Positions 21,315 through 30,769 of a stretch of 64,000 bases of DNA are shown one piece after another. Location of the stretch: the NCBI GenBank assembly GCA_037127315.1, contig JBBBDQ010001270.1, forward strand, positions 2,848,501-2,912,500. Direction: 5' to 3'. How positions within the stretch are numbered: the first letter of the stretch is position 1; every line of letters begins with the position of its first letter. Below the pieces are notes generated by a model, which was not told the DNA's origin, did no database searches, and worked only from the letters and a program-made list of their open reading frames with translations. Made by a program: the position numbers and the translations under genes. Source of the DNA: Ascarosepion bandense. Lineage: Eukaryota; Mollusca; Cephalopoda; Sepiida; Sepiidae.

Positions 21315-21399
21315 TCTAGAAAATTTTTTAGATATTCTACAATTTCATGGGTAATACGTATATAGCAACACAAAAAAAAGCTGCTCATCAGACCCAAAA

Positions 21400-21746
21400 T
21401 ATGCAACAATTAATATCGGTTGTATCTTTTGGGTCTGACTTATCTCCAAAACTAACCATCGATTTTGCGTGAAGTTTTCACCGATAGTAGACATACACCA
21501 CACCAATAATGTATATATACAGTTTAGTTTAGTTTAGCTTAGTTTAATTTAGTTAAGTTGATTGTTTTACCAGCATATGTCGAGGTACCCCCGATAAATA
21601 TCGAAAAATCGATAATCGAAAAAATCGGGTTTTAGAAGGAGTGGTCCGATTTTAATCAAATTTCATACACTCATAGACAAAGACATAAGAAACGATTTTC
21701 AGAAGTTTGAAGGTTGCAGTTCTTACAATAGTCCAGAAAACCGATA

Positions 21747-21810
<64 letters not shown>
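21400..21810. repeat. Dispersed repeat E plus (TTTAG)n and (TA)n
   Basis: ATCTCCAAAACTAACCATCG ... GATAGTAGACATACACCACA matches 27,740-27,795. A TTTAG-type pentanucleotide repeat follows (21,520-21,562), then ATCGAAAA-rich sequence, and TA repeats at 21,750-21,807. Confidence 0.6.
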
Positions 21811-22182
21811 CAAGATGTTTGTGTGTGTGTCTGTTTATCTACCTGTATGTCTTTATTTTTAAGCCCTTTTATTTTAGTTTTTTCTTCGGATTTGGCTCTA
21901 AGTAGATAAAATTGTAGTTCTTAGTCTCAGCCATGATACTATTTACTCAGAGGACTTATTTAGCCTTCAAAATTCAGTTTAAGACGAAAAAACTTATTTG
22001 ATATCGATAACAGGAAATCAAAATTTGACATACATCCATTCATTTTTCTTTCAGTCTACAGTTTCGCTTTAACTGGAAACAACTATTGCTTTTTAGTCTT
22101 TCGTGCCTACGTCCAAAGAGTCTGAGCTCCAGGATCATGGATTAGTTTTAAAGCTTTCATTACACCCGAGCAACGTATATAT

Positions 22183-22521
22183 TGTCGTGGACCCGGTTAA
22201 GAATCCAGCCATAAATAATACACAAACCAAATAGGAAATAAATATATATATTATAAACCCAGCAAAATACAAATACTTGGAACTCTGTTACTGTAGTAGA
22301 ACAATAAATACGGTTTAGGAAATTATACTATAACTGAGACTCGCAATAGTCGTACGGTTGCACTCTTGGCTATTTCTGCCTATCGCTCTGCTGATCTGCT
22401 TATGCTAAGCTCTGGCGGCTCTCTCACTCTGATCTCTTGATCTTCTCTCCTCTTGTGAGGGAAAGTATATGTAGTTGTAGGAAGAGTTCAATCCGTTGTA
22501 ATGGGTAATGCCACCATGTCA
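22183..22521 (-). mobile_element. Solo LTR of a retrotransposon
   Basis: On the minus strand it begins TGACATGGTGGCATTACC and ends GGGTCCACGACA, giving TG...CA ends and 339 bp. TATAT flanks both sides, consistent with a 5-bp duplication but weak in AT-rich DNA. A GAGAGAGCCG-type segment in the middle and the end CCGGGTCCACGACA resemble the LTR end at 53,690-53,711 (TAACGGACCACAACA). No internal coding region is adjacent. Confidence 0.65.
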
Positions 22522-22965
22522 TATATATATATATATATATTTCCACACATGAAAATAAATTCAACACTAATTTTTTCAAAAAATAATTGAAATAATTAAC
22601 ACATTAAGTTTGCAGGTGAATTTGAATTGGGTAAAATAAAATCATATTTAAAAGGTAATTTAGATATTTATGACGGCGTGTAAAAAATATCTCAGACCTC
22701 TCGTCTAAAAGCAGGATAGTTTTTTAATTTGATCATTCTCATTTTTTATCTAAGCATAAATTATATTTATTTTTTTAATTTATTAGGGGTTTATATATAT
22801 ATATATTTTTTTCTAAACATATGCTGTTAAATATAAGAGAATGAATGTCCATTATGTTTAATCATGAGCCGTTCTAAACGTCGTATTTTTGCTTTAATTT
22901 CAGTTGAAAATAAAGACAAAAATTCTCCAACATTTGGATAATTATTTATTGGTTTTCTTCTAAGC

Positions 22966-22991
22966 TTTCGGCTCACATGAGCCATCTTCAG
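22966..22991 (-). other. Hammerhead-like core at Penelope terminus
   Basis: CUGAAGA, a 5-pair hairpin GGCUC/GAGCC with AUGU loop, then GAAAGCUUAG. One extra base separates CUGAAGA from the hairpin, and no partner strands for stems I and III were found nearby. It is therefore listed as a hammerhead-like motif and not a ribozyme. Same motif at 3.5, 8.8, 9.1, 9.36, 45.4, 51.15 and 51.79 kb. Confidence 0.5.
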
Positions 22992-23177
22992 AGAGGTAGT
23001 TTAAACTGAAATATTATAGAATCCACCATCACCGACGATTTTATTTTGTGTTGACATAAAACTCCGCTTGGCAACGGTAATAGTTACCAAAAATAATAAA
23101 CGCAGTTCTTAAGTTTGCGATGCGGTTTTATGACGTCACACCGCGGGATAGCGTGAAATGACAACAAAACCATGTAG

Positions 23178-23660
23178 TCAAATGCAATGTAATATGTTAT
23201 TTCCTGTTTTAAAGTTGATTTTATTGAGTGTTGGTTGTTTGAATTTGATGTACATGGCCTCCAATATCTGCAGGTTCCTCTTACTGTGTGTATGAGTAAG
23301 GATCACCGTATTGTTGACCAAAATCTGTCTGATATTACCTACATGTTTATGTTTTTCAGAGAAATGTTGTTTAATAGAAATACATGACATGTAAGTTTAC
23401 GGGAGAGCGTGGTTGTGGTAAAACCAATATATGTACTAGGTTTTTTATTAGTATCAGAGATGCAATCTCTGAATGGACATGTAAATTGGTACACTACATT
23501 GGTTTTTTGTAGAGAATTTAGTTTAGTGCTTGTTGGGTTATTATAGACTATGAGGTCAATTGTTTTAAACTTTTTATAATATATAATGAGTTTAATTTGA
23601 TTATTATTTTCCACTGGTTTAACATTTCTACGTATTATGTTTTGAGAGTTTTTTATCTTG
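23178..23660 (-). pseudogene. Penelope-like GIY-YIG endonuclease domain
   Basis: In the frame following the RT: NIIRRNVKPVENNNQIK, then NVVYQFTCPFRDC (the VVY corresponds to the GIY half) and STYIGFTTTTLSRKL (the YIG half with the following Arg). A frameshift near 23,395 leads to IKQHFSEKHKHVGN and LQILEAMYIKFKQPTLN, where the Glu of the domain (LEA) is kept. It nicks DNA for target-primed integration in intact elements. Here it is broken by two frameshifts. Confidence 0.88.
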
Positions 23661-24491
23661 CTTATAATTATTATGTATTTGGTTGCAATAGTATAAGTTA
23701 ATAGTGTTATGTTTATTTTGATGTAAACCATTGTTATTAATATTATCATTATTGTTAGAGCTATTGTTAATTTTGTTGAGATACATTTTAATTTGTTGAT
23801 CAATAACGGAGTTAGGAAATCCATTATTGACTAGTGTTTGCTTAATGTTGTGTAATTCTTTATAAAATATAGATCTGGAAGAAGATATCATTTGTGTGCG
23901 TTGAAGTAAGTTTTTGATAACAGTTAACTTATATCGTTGGGGGCATTCACTATTATAATTAAGAAGACATGAATTTATGCTAGTTGGTTTCCTATATAGA
24001 GAAGTAGTAAATTTATGCGTGCTAGAATCAATGAACACATCAAGGAACGGGGGTTTGCTATTAATTTTAAGTTCTAATATAAATTTGAGGACGGAGTGAC
24101 TTTCAAATTTGTTTTTAAGATATTTAATTTGATCGATATTCTTAGCTAAAACAAATATGTCATCTATGTATCTTACATATATAGAGGGTTTATTGTTGTC
24201 ATTAATTATTTTATTTTCTAGATTTGCCATATAATAATTAGAAAAGAGGAGACCTAAAGGAGATCCCATCGCAATACCATCTATTTGTGTATAAATATTG
24301 CCTAAGGGATCGTGAAAGGGTACTTGTGTGGTGCATGCTAATAATAGTTGTTTTAATATAGTGGGTTTAATATTGATTGATGGGAGAGTAGCATGATTGT
24401 ATACATCACGGATAATGATGTCAATTGCTTCCCGGACGGGAACATTTGTGAATAAGTTTTGGACATCCAAAGATACAATTATTTGATTCAT
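23628..24491 (-). CDS. Penelope-like reverse transcriptase domain (pseudogene frame)
   Basis: 287-residue open frame. RT motifs in order are VSLDVQNLFTNVPV (motif A region, first catalytic Asp), QIDGIAMGSPLGLLFSNYYM (motif B) and YVRYIDDIFVLA with the catalytic IDD (24,159-24,170), followed by LELKINSKPPFLDVFI and SLYRKPTSIN, which are typical of Penelope-like proteins. The frame is open 5' of the first Met (FHSVK precedes it) until a frameshift near 24,635 beyond which PGYLYGNVKIHK continues. The C-terminal end enters an Asn-rich stretch (NNSSNNNDNINNN) and is then frameshifted. It would copy element RNA in the nucleus. Confidence 0.9.
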   Translation of the reverse strand: MNQIIVSLDVQNLFTNVPVREAIDIIIRDVYNHATLPSINIKPTILKQLLLACTTQVPFHDPLGNIYTQIDGIAMGSPLGLLFSNYYMANLENKIINDNNKPSIYVRYIDDIFVLAKNIDQIKYLKNKFESHSVLKFILELKINSKPPFLDVFIDSSTHKFTTSLYRKPTSINSCLLNYNSECPQRYKLTVIKNLLQRTQMISSSRSIFYKELHNIKQTLVNNGFPNSVIDQQIKMYLNKINNSSNNNDNINNNGLHQNKHNTINLYYCNQIHNNYKQDKKLSKHNT

Positions 24492-24884
24492 AGGTTTTAC
24501 GGAATGGAAAATCTGTAAAAATTCGTCCGTGGAATTAATACTATATTTACCAGGAAGATAGGGAGTAATTAGTTTGTTAAGTATTTTGGAAAGGTTATAT
24601 ATTGGTGTGGGTATTTGAGAAATGATAGGTCGGAGGGATGATCGTTTTTATGGATTTTTACATTTCCATAAAGGTAGCCGGGCTGATAATCACCAATAAT
24701 CTTTTGAAGTTTACAGGATCCTATTTCAGCATTGTTTGCAGTAATAAGTTTATTAATATGTTTTTTTTAAGTTGGGTTGTGGTATTACTAGTTAATTTAA
24801 AAACTAAAGATGAAATTTTAAATCGGCAAAAACGTTTGCACCGACCTGATAGCTTATGCATTGTTTTTTTTTATTTCCCTCCTC

Positions 24885-25190
24885 CCTTCAATCTGTCCTG
24901 TAAGTAATAAATTTCCCAAGCCTTTTTCCTCACTATGTGCCCTAGAAACTTCAAATAAGTCTACCTGATATGAAGTAAAATTATAAGTTTTTGTTACCAT
25001 TTTTTTATGATTTCGTCGTTTCTTCCATGTTTGTTTCATGATAATCACACCATCCTTCTAGAATAACGCGTTTCTGCTGCTTTGAATTCCTTCTTCATCT
25101 TTGATTATAACTTTCTGCCATACAGGAGGACAGATATCACGTAACAGTTTGGTAATCTTTCTACTTGTTTCATGATTTTCTATGCTGCAA
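24885..25190 (-). pseudogene. RTE LINE fragment
   Basis: Short pieces match the RTE C-terminal region (LFEVSRAHSEEKGLGNLLLT with QIEGRR). Upstream on the minus strand is a relic of the WFYRRML block region (TTCTGCTGCTTTGAATTCCT at 25,075, TGTATGGCAGAAAG-type at 25,115). It abuts a Jockey-like LINE at about 25,190 on the other strand. Confidence 0.7.
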
Positions 25191-25790
25191 TATCTGGTCG
25201 GGTGCTCCTGCTATCCACCTAGAGGTCCTTGAGGTATCTCAACGCAATATCTATAATGTGAACGATCCCGACTTGGCAGCTCGGATACATTCAATTTCTC
25301 ACCGGCGCAATGTGGCTTCCCTGTGTCTCTTCTACAAATATTTCACAGTTTCTGCTCAGATGTACTTAGCTCACTGGTAGCTCCATATATAGGAATTTAC
25401 TCGAGCCACAAGATTATCAACTAATTCCCACCCTTTTACTTTGAAACCAATAAACTGTAAACGCAAACTCTACTCCAGCAGCTTCTTTCCTCGCATTTCC
25501 CGCCTGTGGAAATCCTTTCCGTTTACTTACTTTCCCGACAGCTACAATCTCCAAGAATTTAAATGTAAAATCAATTGTCATCTCCTATCTCACTAACCTG
25601 CATCCTCTATCTCATGATCCTTTCTTCGTCCTCTCCACTCTCATCAATATTCTCATCCTTTTCTTACCCTCTTCCTGACACCCCTCTTAACCTGTCACTC
25701 TTCTTTATAACTTTCCTCCTATGTAACCCCCTGCACAACAATGGCAGTAAAATGCCTTACTTGGGGCGATATGATTATGAAAAAAAATCT
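25190..25790 (+). pseudogene. Jockey/CR1-like LINE, 3' end (ORF2 C-terminus and tail)
   Basis: Broken frames give the conserved C-terminus: IHSISHRRNVASLCLFYKYF, SNPTPFTLKP-like and SSFFPRISRLWKSF, then YNLQEFKCKI. The 3' part passes CCCCCTGCACAACAATGGCA and ends CTTGGGGCGATATGATTATG with an A-rich tail. A second, shorter copy of the tail lies at 25,880-26,010. The region upstream of the C-terminus is absent (5' truncation). Confidence 0.82.
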
Positions 25791-25804
25791 ATACTATTAT
25801 AATG

Positions 25805-25872
25805 TGGATATATAAAGTGGGGGATCAATTCTACATTACAATCAATAAATAAACTGATCCCTCACTTTATAG
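25805..25872. repeat. Short fold-back element (GATCAGTT family)
   Basis: TATAAAGTGGGGGATCAATT and AACTGATCCCTCACTTTATA are inverted arms of 20 bp with two mismatches, about 25 bp apart. Further copies are at 40,415-40,490 and 7,742-7,800. Confidence 0.75.
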
Positions 25873-26419
25873 CCCTATTCATCTTTCTCTTACCTACTTA
25901 CTGACACCCCCTATAACCTGTCACTCTTTCTCATAACTTTCCTCCTAAGTAACCGCCTGCAAAACAATGGTAATAAAATGCTTTGCTTGGGGCGATATGA
26001 TTATAAAAAAAAAAATATTACTATCTCCAAAATTTTCTTACAATGTAAAAATATTTTCTGACTTGAAATTATAAAATGCAAAATTATGAATTGAAATTAT
26101 AAAAAAAAAATTTAAATTGCAATTTAAATTATACCTGCGAAAGGCTGATGGGGCTTTAAAATCCCAAATCAATCACAATTAATAATAATGAGATATTTTT
26201 AAAAATATAAATTTTAAATCGGTTAGAAATCAATATATTTTGTTACTGTCAAGTGTTAAGACGAAAGATTCAAAAGGTGACAATCTACAGATATTTCTAA
26301 ATTTCATTAATTTCCTCTAATATTTACGAGTGGACTCAGTCAACTAATGTAATTTCTAAAAAGTGTAAACAATGAAGTTATTACTTGCCTTATGCTAACT
26401 CTGTTGACTATATATATAT

Positions 26420-26960
26420 ATATATATATATATTGTAATTTTGTTATTGCAATGATATATAAAAGCATAATATCACTTCACAAAAATTTTAATGTTTCAG
26501 AACATTACTGTTCTTCCTGTTCATAATTATTTAGAAAATTAGGGAGTGGTAGTTGGAGGAATTACTTTAGGTGTGTCAAAATTGTTCAATCAAAATTTAG
26601 AATTATGTAACCATGGAGATTTAATATTTGGGTTATGAAAGGGAGCAGGATGGCTTGAAACTGGGAATGTCACTTTTTAATTTTGTCTGGGTAAGATATA
26701 TAGTAGGACATTAGATCTTTTTTAAATGGGTAGACAATCATTTTTAAGAGGAAGTTGGATTTTAGTTTTTTTACTTAATAATAGATTTTTTTTTAATACT
26801 ATATATGAGTAAAGAGGCTGGAAAGTTTAGTTCAGAATTAAGATTAAATATTCATGGTATACTTAGGTATATTGAATTAAGAACAACAATTAAATATTGT
26901 GTGGGTTATTTATTTTAGTAAAATAATTTTCATTTTTTAATTAGTTTAGAGTATAATTTA
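26420..26960 (+). repeat. Dispersed repeat C, uninterrupted copy
   Basis: Matches 14,110-15,560 in reverse and supplies the empty site of the hAT insertion (26,728-26,735). It begins after (TA)n at 26,410-26,432, and contains AATGTTTCAGAACATTACTG with a short hairpin near 26,500. A partial relative follows at 26,993-27,090 (TTTTGTCTGAGTAAGGTACA). Confidence 0.7.
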
Positions 26961-27159
26961 TAAATGTAACGAATTGAATTATATATATATATATTTTGTC
27001 TGAGTAAGGTACATAGTGGGACCACGCAATACATAAATAAAAAGGTAAATAAGGTAAATAATTTGTAAGAGCAAGTTGGACTTTTTTATTATATATTTAT
27101 ATTCTATATGAATAGAAGATTTTACACGAATTTTATTATATTATTACTATTATTAGTAT

Positions 27160-27245
27160 TATTATTTCACCCTAAACAAGGCATGACTGCCACTAGTGTG
27201 GAGGGGTTTACAGAGATTAAAAAAAACAGAGTACAGGGTATGCCG
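27160..27245 (-). pseudogene. Jockey-like LINE 3' tail remnant
   Basis: TTTCACCCTAAACAAGGCAT, GACTGCCACTAGTGTGGAGG and GGTTTACAG match the tail of the LINE family in antisense. Confidence 0.6.
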
Positions 27246-27365
27246 AAGAAAGCAACAATTGTTCTCTGGATAACATCCATTGAGCTCTCTATATAGATAT
27301 AGCAATTAATATTTTTATATTTTATATTAAGTTTATATTAAGTTGGTTTTTGGATTATCCTCGCC

Positions 27366-27411
<46 letters not shown>

Positions 27412-27664
27412 AAAAACAGGAGCTACTCTAGCACATACGCATCGTTCATTCAGCAATGAATTAGAATACTCTCAGCTATTGGGCGTGTATAATGGTAATA
27501 TACACGCTAAAATGCCTGCAGCTACTACCGAGCGCCCATAGCTCAACGGTAGAATAGCCGACTGACGCCAATTCAGTCGGGTTTCAATTCTGGGTAAAAA
27601 AGCAATTGGCTGTCTGATCGTAATGATGAGCTGTGATACAGCGAAACAGATCTGTCTGCGGATG

Positions 27665-27667
<3 letters not shown>
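27412..27667 (+). mobile_element. tRNA-derived ribozyme SINE, subfamily a, long form
   Basis: Leader as at 16.3 kb (ACTCTCAGCTATTGGGCGTG). A box TAGCTCAACGG (27,539-27,549) matches the RNA polymerase III consensus and B box GGGTTTCAATTCTGG is at 27,579-27,593. The linker TAAAAAAGCAATTGGC leads to the hammerhead, then (TA)n at 27,667. It is also preceded by (TA)n at 27,370-27,407. Confidence 0.85.
27617..27662 (+). ncRNA. Hammerhead ribozyme, C3 mutated (SINE-a)
   Basis: Stem I UCGUA/UGCGG, stem II GCUGU/ACAGC, GAAA, palindromic stem III CAGAUCUG and the UC site are all kept. The first base of CUGAUGA is A (27,623), a conserved core position, so activity is doubtful. Confidence 0.75.
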
Positions 27668-27703
<36 letters not shown>

Positions 27704-27799
27704 GAACAAAAATGAAAAGTGTAAAATTCAATATCTCCAAAATTAACCATCTATTTTGCGTTAAATTGTCTCTGATAGTAGACATACACCACCCCAACA

Positions 27800-27839
<40 letters not shown>

Positions 27840-28330
27840 TAGCTGTTTGTTTTAACAGTATATCTACACTTTTGGGTCATTTAATGCTGAAGTATCTGTT
27901 TGTTTTTTGTTTACTGCTTGTTGATCTTTTGTGAGTCTATTGCTGTCGAGATATAAGTAGGGGTGTTGGAATTTGATGTGTGATGGTTATATGCTATCTT
28001 CTTTTGCAACTATATTTTGTTGTATAATTTTGTTGCTTTTAAAACTTCTAAAAGGTCATTTGGGTCAACTTTGTTGAAGATATCATTCAGATTGATTTTT
28101 TTTATAGCATCTTAATCGCATTTGTTTAAAATCTATGCAGCTTGTTAGTATGTTTCATTGTGTAGAGCTCCTGATGTGGAATGCAAATTGTATATATATA
28201 TATATATATATTTTTGGGGAGGTGTATGTCTACTATCAGTGAAAATATATGAGTGTGTGTGTATGCGTGTGCGTACGGGTGTGCGTGTTTGTGTTTCGTT
28301 AAAAATGACTGATATGTTAGTGTTTTTAGA
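27668..28330. other. TA-rich interval with repeat E and simple repeats
   Basis: Repeat E piece at 27,735-27,800, TA runs at 27,667-27,699 and 27,803-27,835, and (TG)n-like sequence at 28,240-28,300. No gene. Confidence 0.5.
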
Positions 28331-28379
28331 TTTTTTTATTTGCATTATTCTTTTAAACGAATAAGTTTTCTGTTGTTGG

Positions 28380-28775
28380 GTTCTGCTTTTTCATAAAGAT
28401 GGACTAGTCCAGAGTATACTTATACCACTGCTATAGAAGCGAGACGAGGTAAATACCGCGTTTTTACAGAGAGTTAACCAGAGAATACGAGAGTCCAGCG
28501 AGAGATTAGCATTCAGTAGTTCATAGTAGCTCTGTGCTCAACTCATCGAGAAAATTATTACGCCGTACTCGTCAGCTTCCGACGCAGACATACGCAATAT
28601 ACTACATCTTCACTTCCAGAGACTTGTATATATACTTTTTACTCACCCACTTTCCTGGAATACTAATCTTCATTCAAGTCTGTATCCTTACGTTAATACA
28701 CTTATTTTCTATCTCATTTACTGGTCGTTGTTCATTTGTTTGTGCGGGCCCCATTCCCGAGATCCACAACATTTT
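28380..28775 (+). mobile_element. LTR-like segment with possible primer binding site
   Basis: The terminal segment GAGATCCACAACA followed by TTTTCGGTGATTTACTG resembles the end of an LTR and its adjoining primer site, as in BEL/Pao and related elements. The upstream sequence (AGAGAGTTAACCAGAGAATA, CACTTATTTTCTATCTCATT) is GC-richer than its surroundings. The left LTR boundary and TG start are not defined and no polyprotein follows. Tentative. Confidence 0.4.
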
Positions 28776-28917
28776 CGGTGATTTACTGAGTATAGAAATT
28801 ATTAAATGTTTCTTCATTCCGATTGATTCGTCTAAACAATTAGCGGTTTTCACAGATTTCCTTTGAGATATCTCATGGGAAGTCTTAGATATGTATTAAC
28901 TGCCTAAATACACAAGT

Positions 28918-28957
<40 letters not shown>

Positions 28958-29082
28958 TTGAGCTACAACAATGTTTGGTGCCAACATTGTCTATTTACTG
29001 ATAAAAGCTATTTTAGCAAACAGGTTAATGATGGTCATAAACTTTAATGATGATATAAAACGTTTATTACCATCATTATTAA

Positions 29083-29140
29083 ATACCTGATGAGACATTG
29101 TTCTTTCAATGCCAAAACAAGTTGTACAACTTTGTAGTAT
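29083..29140 (+). ncRNA. Hammerhead ribozyme fold, repeat B, compensated stems
   Basis: Stem I AUAC (29,083-29,086) pairs with GUAU (29,137-29,140). CUGAUGA is at 29,087-29,093 and stem II GACAUUG/CAAUGCC has one mismatch. Stem III CAA-GUUG/CAAC-UUG has one bulged U, and the UA site is at 29,135-29,136. The fourth stem I pair is A-U here and C-G at 10.85 kb, and stem III has different but still complementary bases. GAAA reads AAAA, so probably inactive. Confidence 0.7.
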
Positions 29141-29162
29141 CATGTTGTAAAGAAATAATTAA

Positions 29163-29196
<34 letters not shown>

Positions 29197-29479
29197 TTTT
29201 GCAGATTAATAAAAACATGTTTAGATTTCTTTCTCTTACCATACACTCAGTTTTAGACACACTGGATTGCAGGGTGTGATCGATTTTCTATTTTTCCCAC
29301 AGATTAAGTCATTTGCAGTGGTGTGCAGTAATATGAATATATATGTATGACGAAATTTATTTGGCCTTGAAAAATACTGCCTCATCCGTGACTGCATCAG
29401 ATTTTTACTACACCCACAATTGTCTCAAGTTTAGATTAGCTGTCTTACGATTCTTGTCATTCAAAGGAAGCGTATGAAA

Positions 29480-29690
29480 TATGTAACGCTGCACTAACAC
29501 ACTGGGTCAGCCTTACGGAGAAATCGTAGATATTATTAGTGTCAACTTTTCAACTGTAAATCGTTCCATCAGGGAGAAGAAACGAACGGAATCCGTGAGT
29601 CCAAAACGTAATGAAAAATGCGGTCCTAAGAGAAAAACAACACAAAGTGACGATATATATCTCAACAGGAAAATTTGGTAAATTCTCGGA
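29480..29690 (+). pseudogene. Tc1-like transposase N-terminal fragment
   Basis: One frame reads GEIVDIISVNFSTVNRSIRE then SVSPKRNEKCGPKRKTTQSD and DIYLNRKIW. This is the paired-like helix-turn-helix and linker of Tc1 transposases. It lies immediately left of the terminal-inverted-repeat element at 29.72 kb and ends without the catalytic domain. Confidence 0.8.
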
Positions 29691-29717
29691 AGACTTTGTT
29701 TTGTTTCAATTAATATG

Positions 29718-30071
29718 CTACTGGTTATAATTATAAGGCCACACTAGTGTTTTGAAAAAAAAATTATGTATTTCATACTTTTTTTAGTATTTATTGCCAA
29801 GTGAATAATTGTAAATGAAAATAAAATGATTCTTTTGTTAATATTGCACAGTAACATGTGAGTCAAATGAATTTATAAATAATTAATATATTGCAGTTTC
29901 ATCAATGGAAGACTGAAGAAAAGTTATGGTGATTCGGACGAGTTCATGTATGCTTCCTTGCTTTGTAAAATTTTGCAAAGTAATAATAACAAAATTAACC
30001 ATCTAAAAATAGTATGAAATATATCATTTCTTTTTAAAAAAATGGGGTGGCCTAATAATTATGGCCGGTAC

Positions 30072-30072
<1 letters not shown>
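29718..30072. mobile_element. Tc1-type MITE (ACCGGCCATAATTATTAGG ends)
   Basis: The right end, reversed, reads TACCGGCCATAATTATTAGG. The left end ACTGGTTATAATTATAAGG is a degenerate partner. The interior (TATTGCCAAGTGAATAATTG, TGATTCGGACGAGTTCAT) matches the copy at 48,903-49,300. Confidence 0.8.
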
Positions 30073-30074
<2 letters not shown>

Positions 30075-30149
<75 letters not shown>

Positions 30150-30155
30150 TGGTTC
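30075..30155. repeat. (TA)n-(GATA)n microsatellite
   Basis: TA run then about nine GATA repeats. Confidence 0.95.
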
Positions 30156-30289
30156 CCTGTCACGTGAGCTTTAAAAAAACACCGTAACGTGAGTGTTCTT
30201 AAGAACACGGCAAAATCAGTTATTGAAAATCCCCTGAAGACACAATTCATGGTAGAAACCTAGGTCGTATAATAACAAGTTTACAAATG

Positions 30290-30349
<60 letters not shown>

Positions 30350-30359
30350 ATTTAAACAG

Positions 30360-30440
30360 AGTGGACGTCATAATATAAATAACACTTCAGGACCCTTTCG
30401 GCCAACACATTATCAAAAGTGAACGTTGGCAAAATTTTAA
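30360..30440 (-). repeat. Penelope-type terminal motif, diverged
   Basis: Minus strand reads TTTTGATAATGTGTTGGCCG then AAAGGGTCCTGAAG, a hairpin plus GAAA arrangement like other Penelope termini here. (TA)n lies at 30,295-30,347. Confidence 0.4.
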
Positions 30441-30689
30441 ATAATTATCAGGGCACATTAGTTTGACGTTATAATAGGGAAGGTGGAAAATTGATAATAT
30501 ATGTATACAGAAGTAGTTATTTTGTTTCGATATTTCTATCAAATGATGGTACTGATTGCTATATGAAGAGCTTTAAAAGGTTCAAAACTAGCCAAACCTC
30601 CTCATATCACCCGTATTGAGCGGGTTTGGCTTGTTTTTAACCATTTAAAACTCTACATCTTGTTCTTTTATAATGTTTTTGGTTTTCAA

Positions 30690-30765
30690 ATTCTTTCACC
30701 TCAGGTAACCCTTCGTGTCTTTGTGGCTTTACTTCCTTGCTTGGGGTGAATTCGATTAAAAATAT
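30690..30765 (+). repeat. Jockey-like LINE tail remnant
   Basis: TTTACTTCCTTGCTTGGGGT followed by GAATTCGATTAAAAA is a diverged copy of the LINE tail. Confidence 0.5.
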
Positions 30766-30769
30766 TCCG

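Larger units (their letters stand above)
22820..24885 (-). mobile_element. Penelope-like element, 5'-truncated, with RT, GIY-YIG endonuclease and 3' terminus
   Basis: The largest mobile element in the window. Minus-strand order is: N-terminal segment INKLITANNAEIGSCKLQKI, PGYLYGNVKIHKNDHP (24.64 kb), RT domain, asparagine-rich linker, GIY-YIG domain, and a 3' untranslated region with the TGACGTCA-containing segment. The element ends in GGCTCATGTGAGCC followed by GAAAGCTTAG and AATTTTTGTCTTTATTTTCA. Upstream of 24,885 it is replaced by an RTE fragment. Several frameshifts interrupt the reading frame. Penelope-like elements encode exactly this RT plus GIY-YIG pair and are reported to carry hammerhead motifs near their ends. 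Confidence 0.9.

Noticed and set aside
22966..22991. A full hammerhead ribozyme at the Penelope terminus
   Set aside because: CUGAAGA, hairpin and GAAA are there, but an extra base precedes stem II and no strands for stems I and III or a cleavage site could be paired nearby. Kept only as hammerhead-like.
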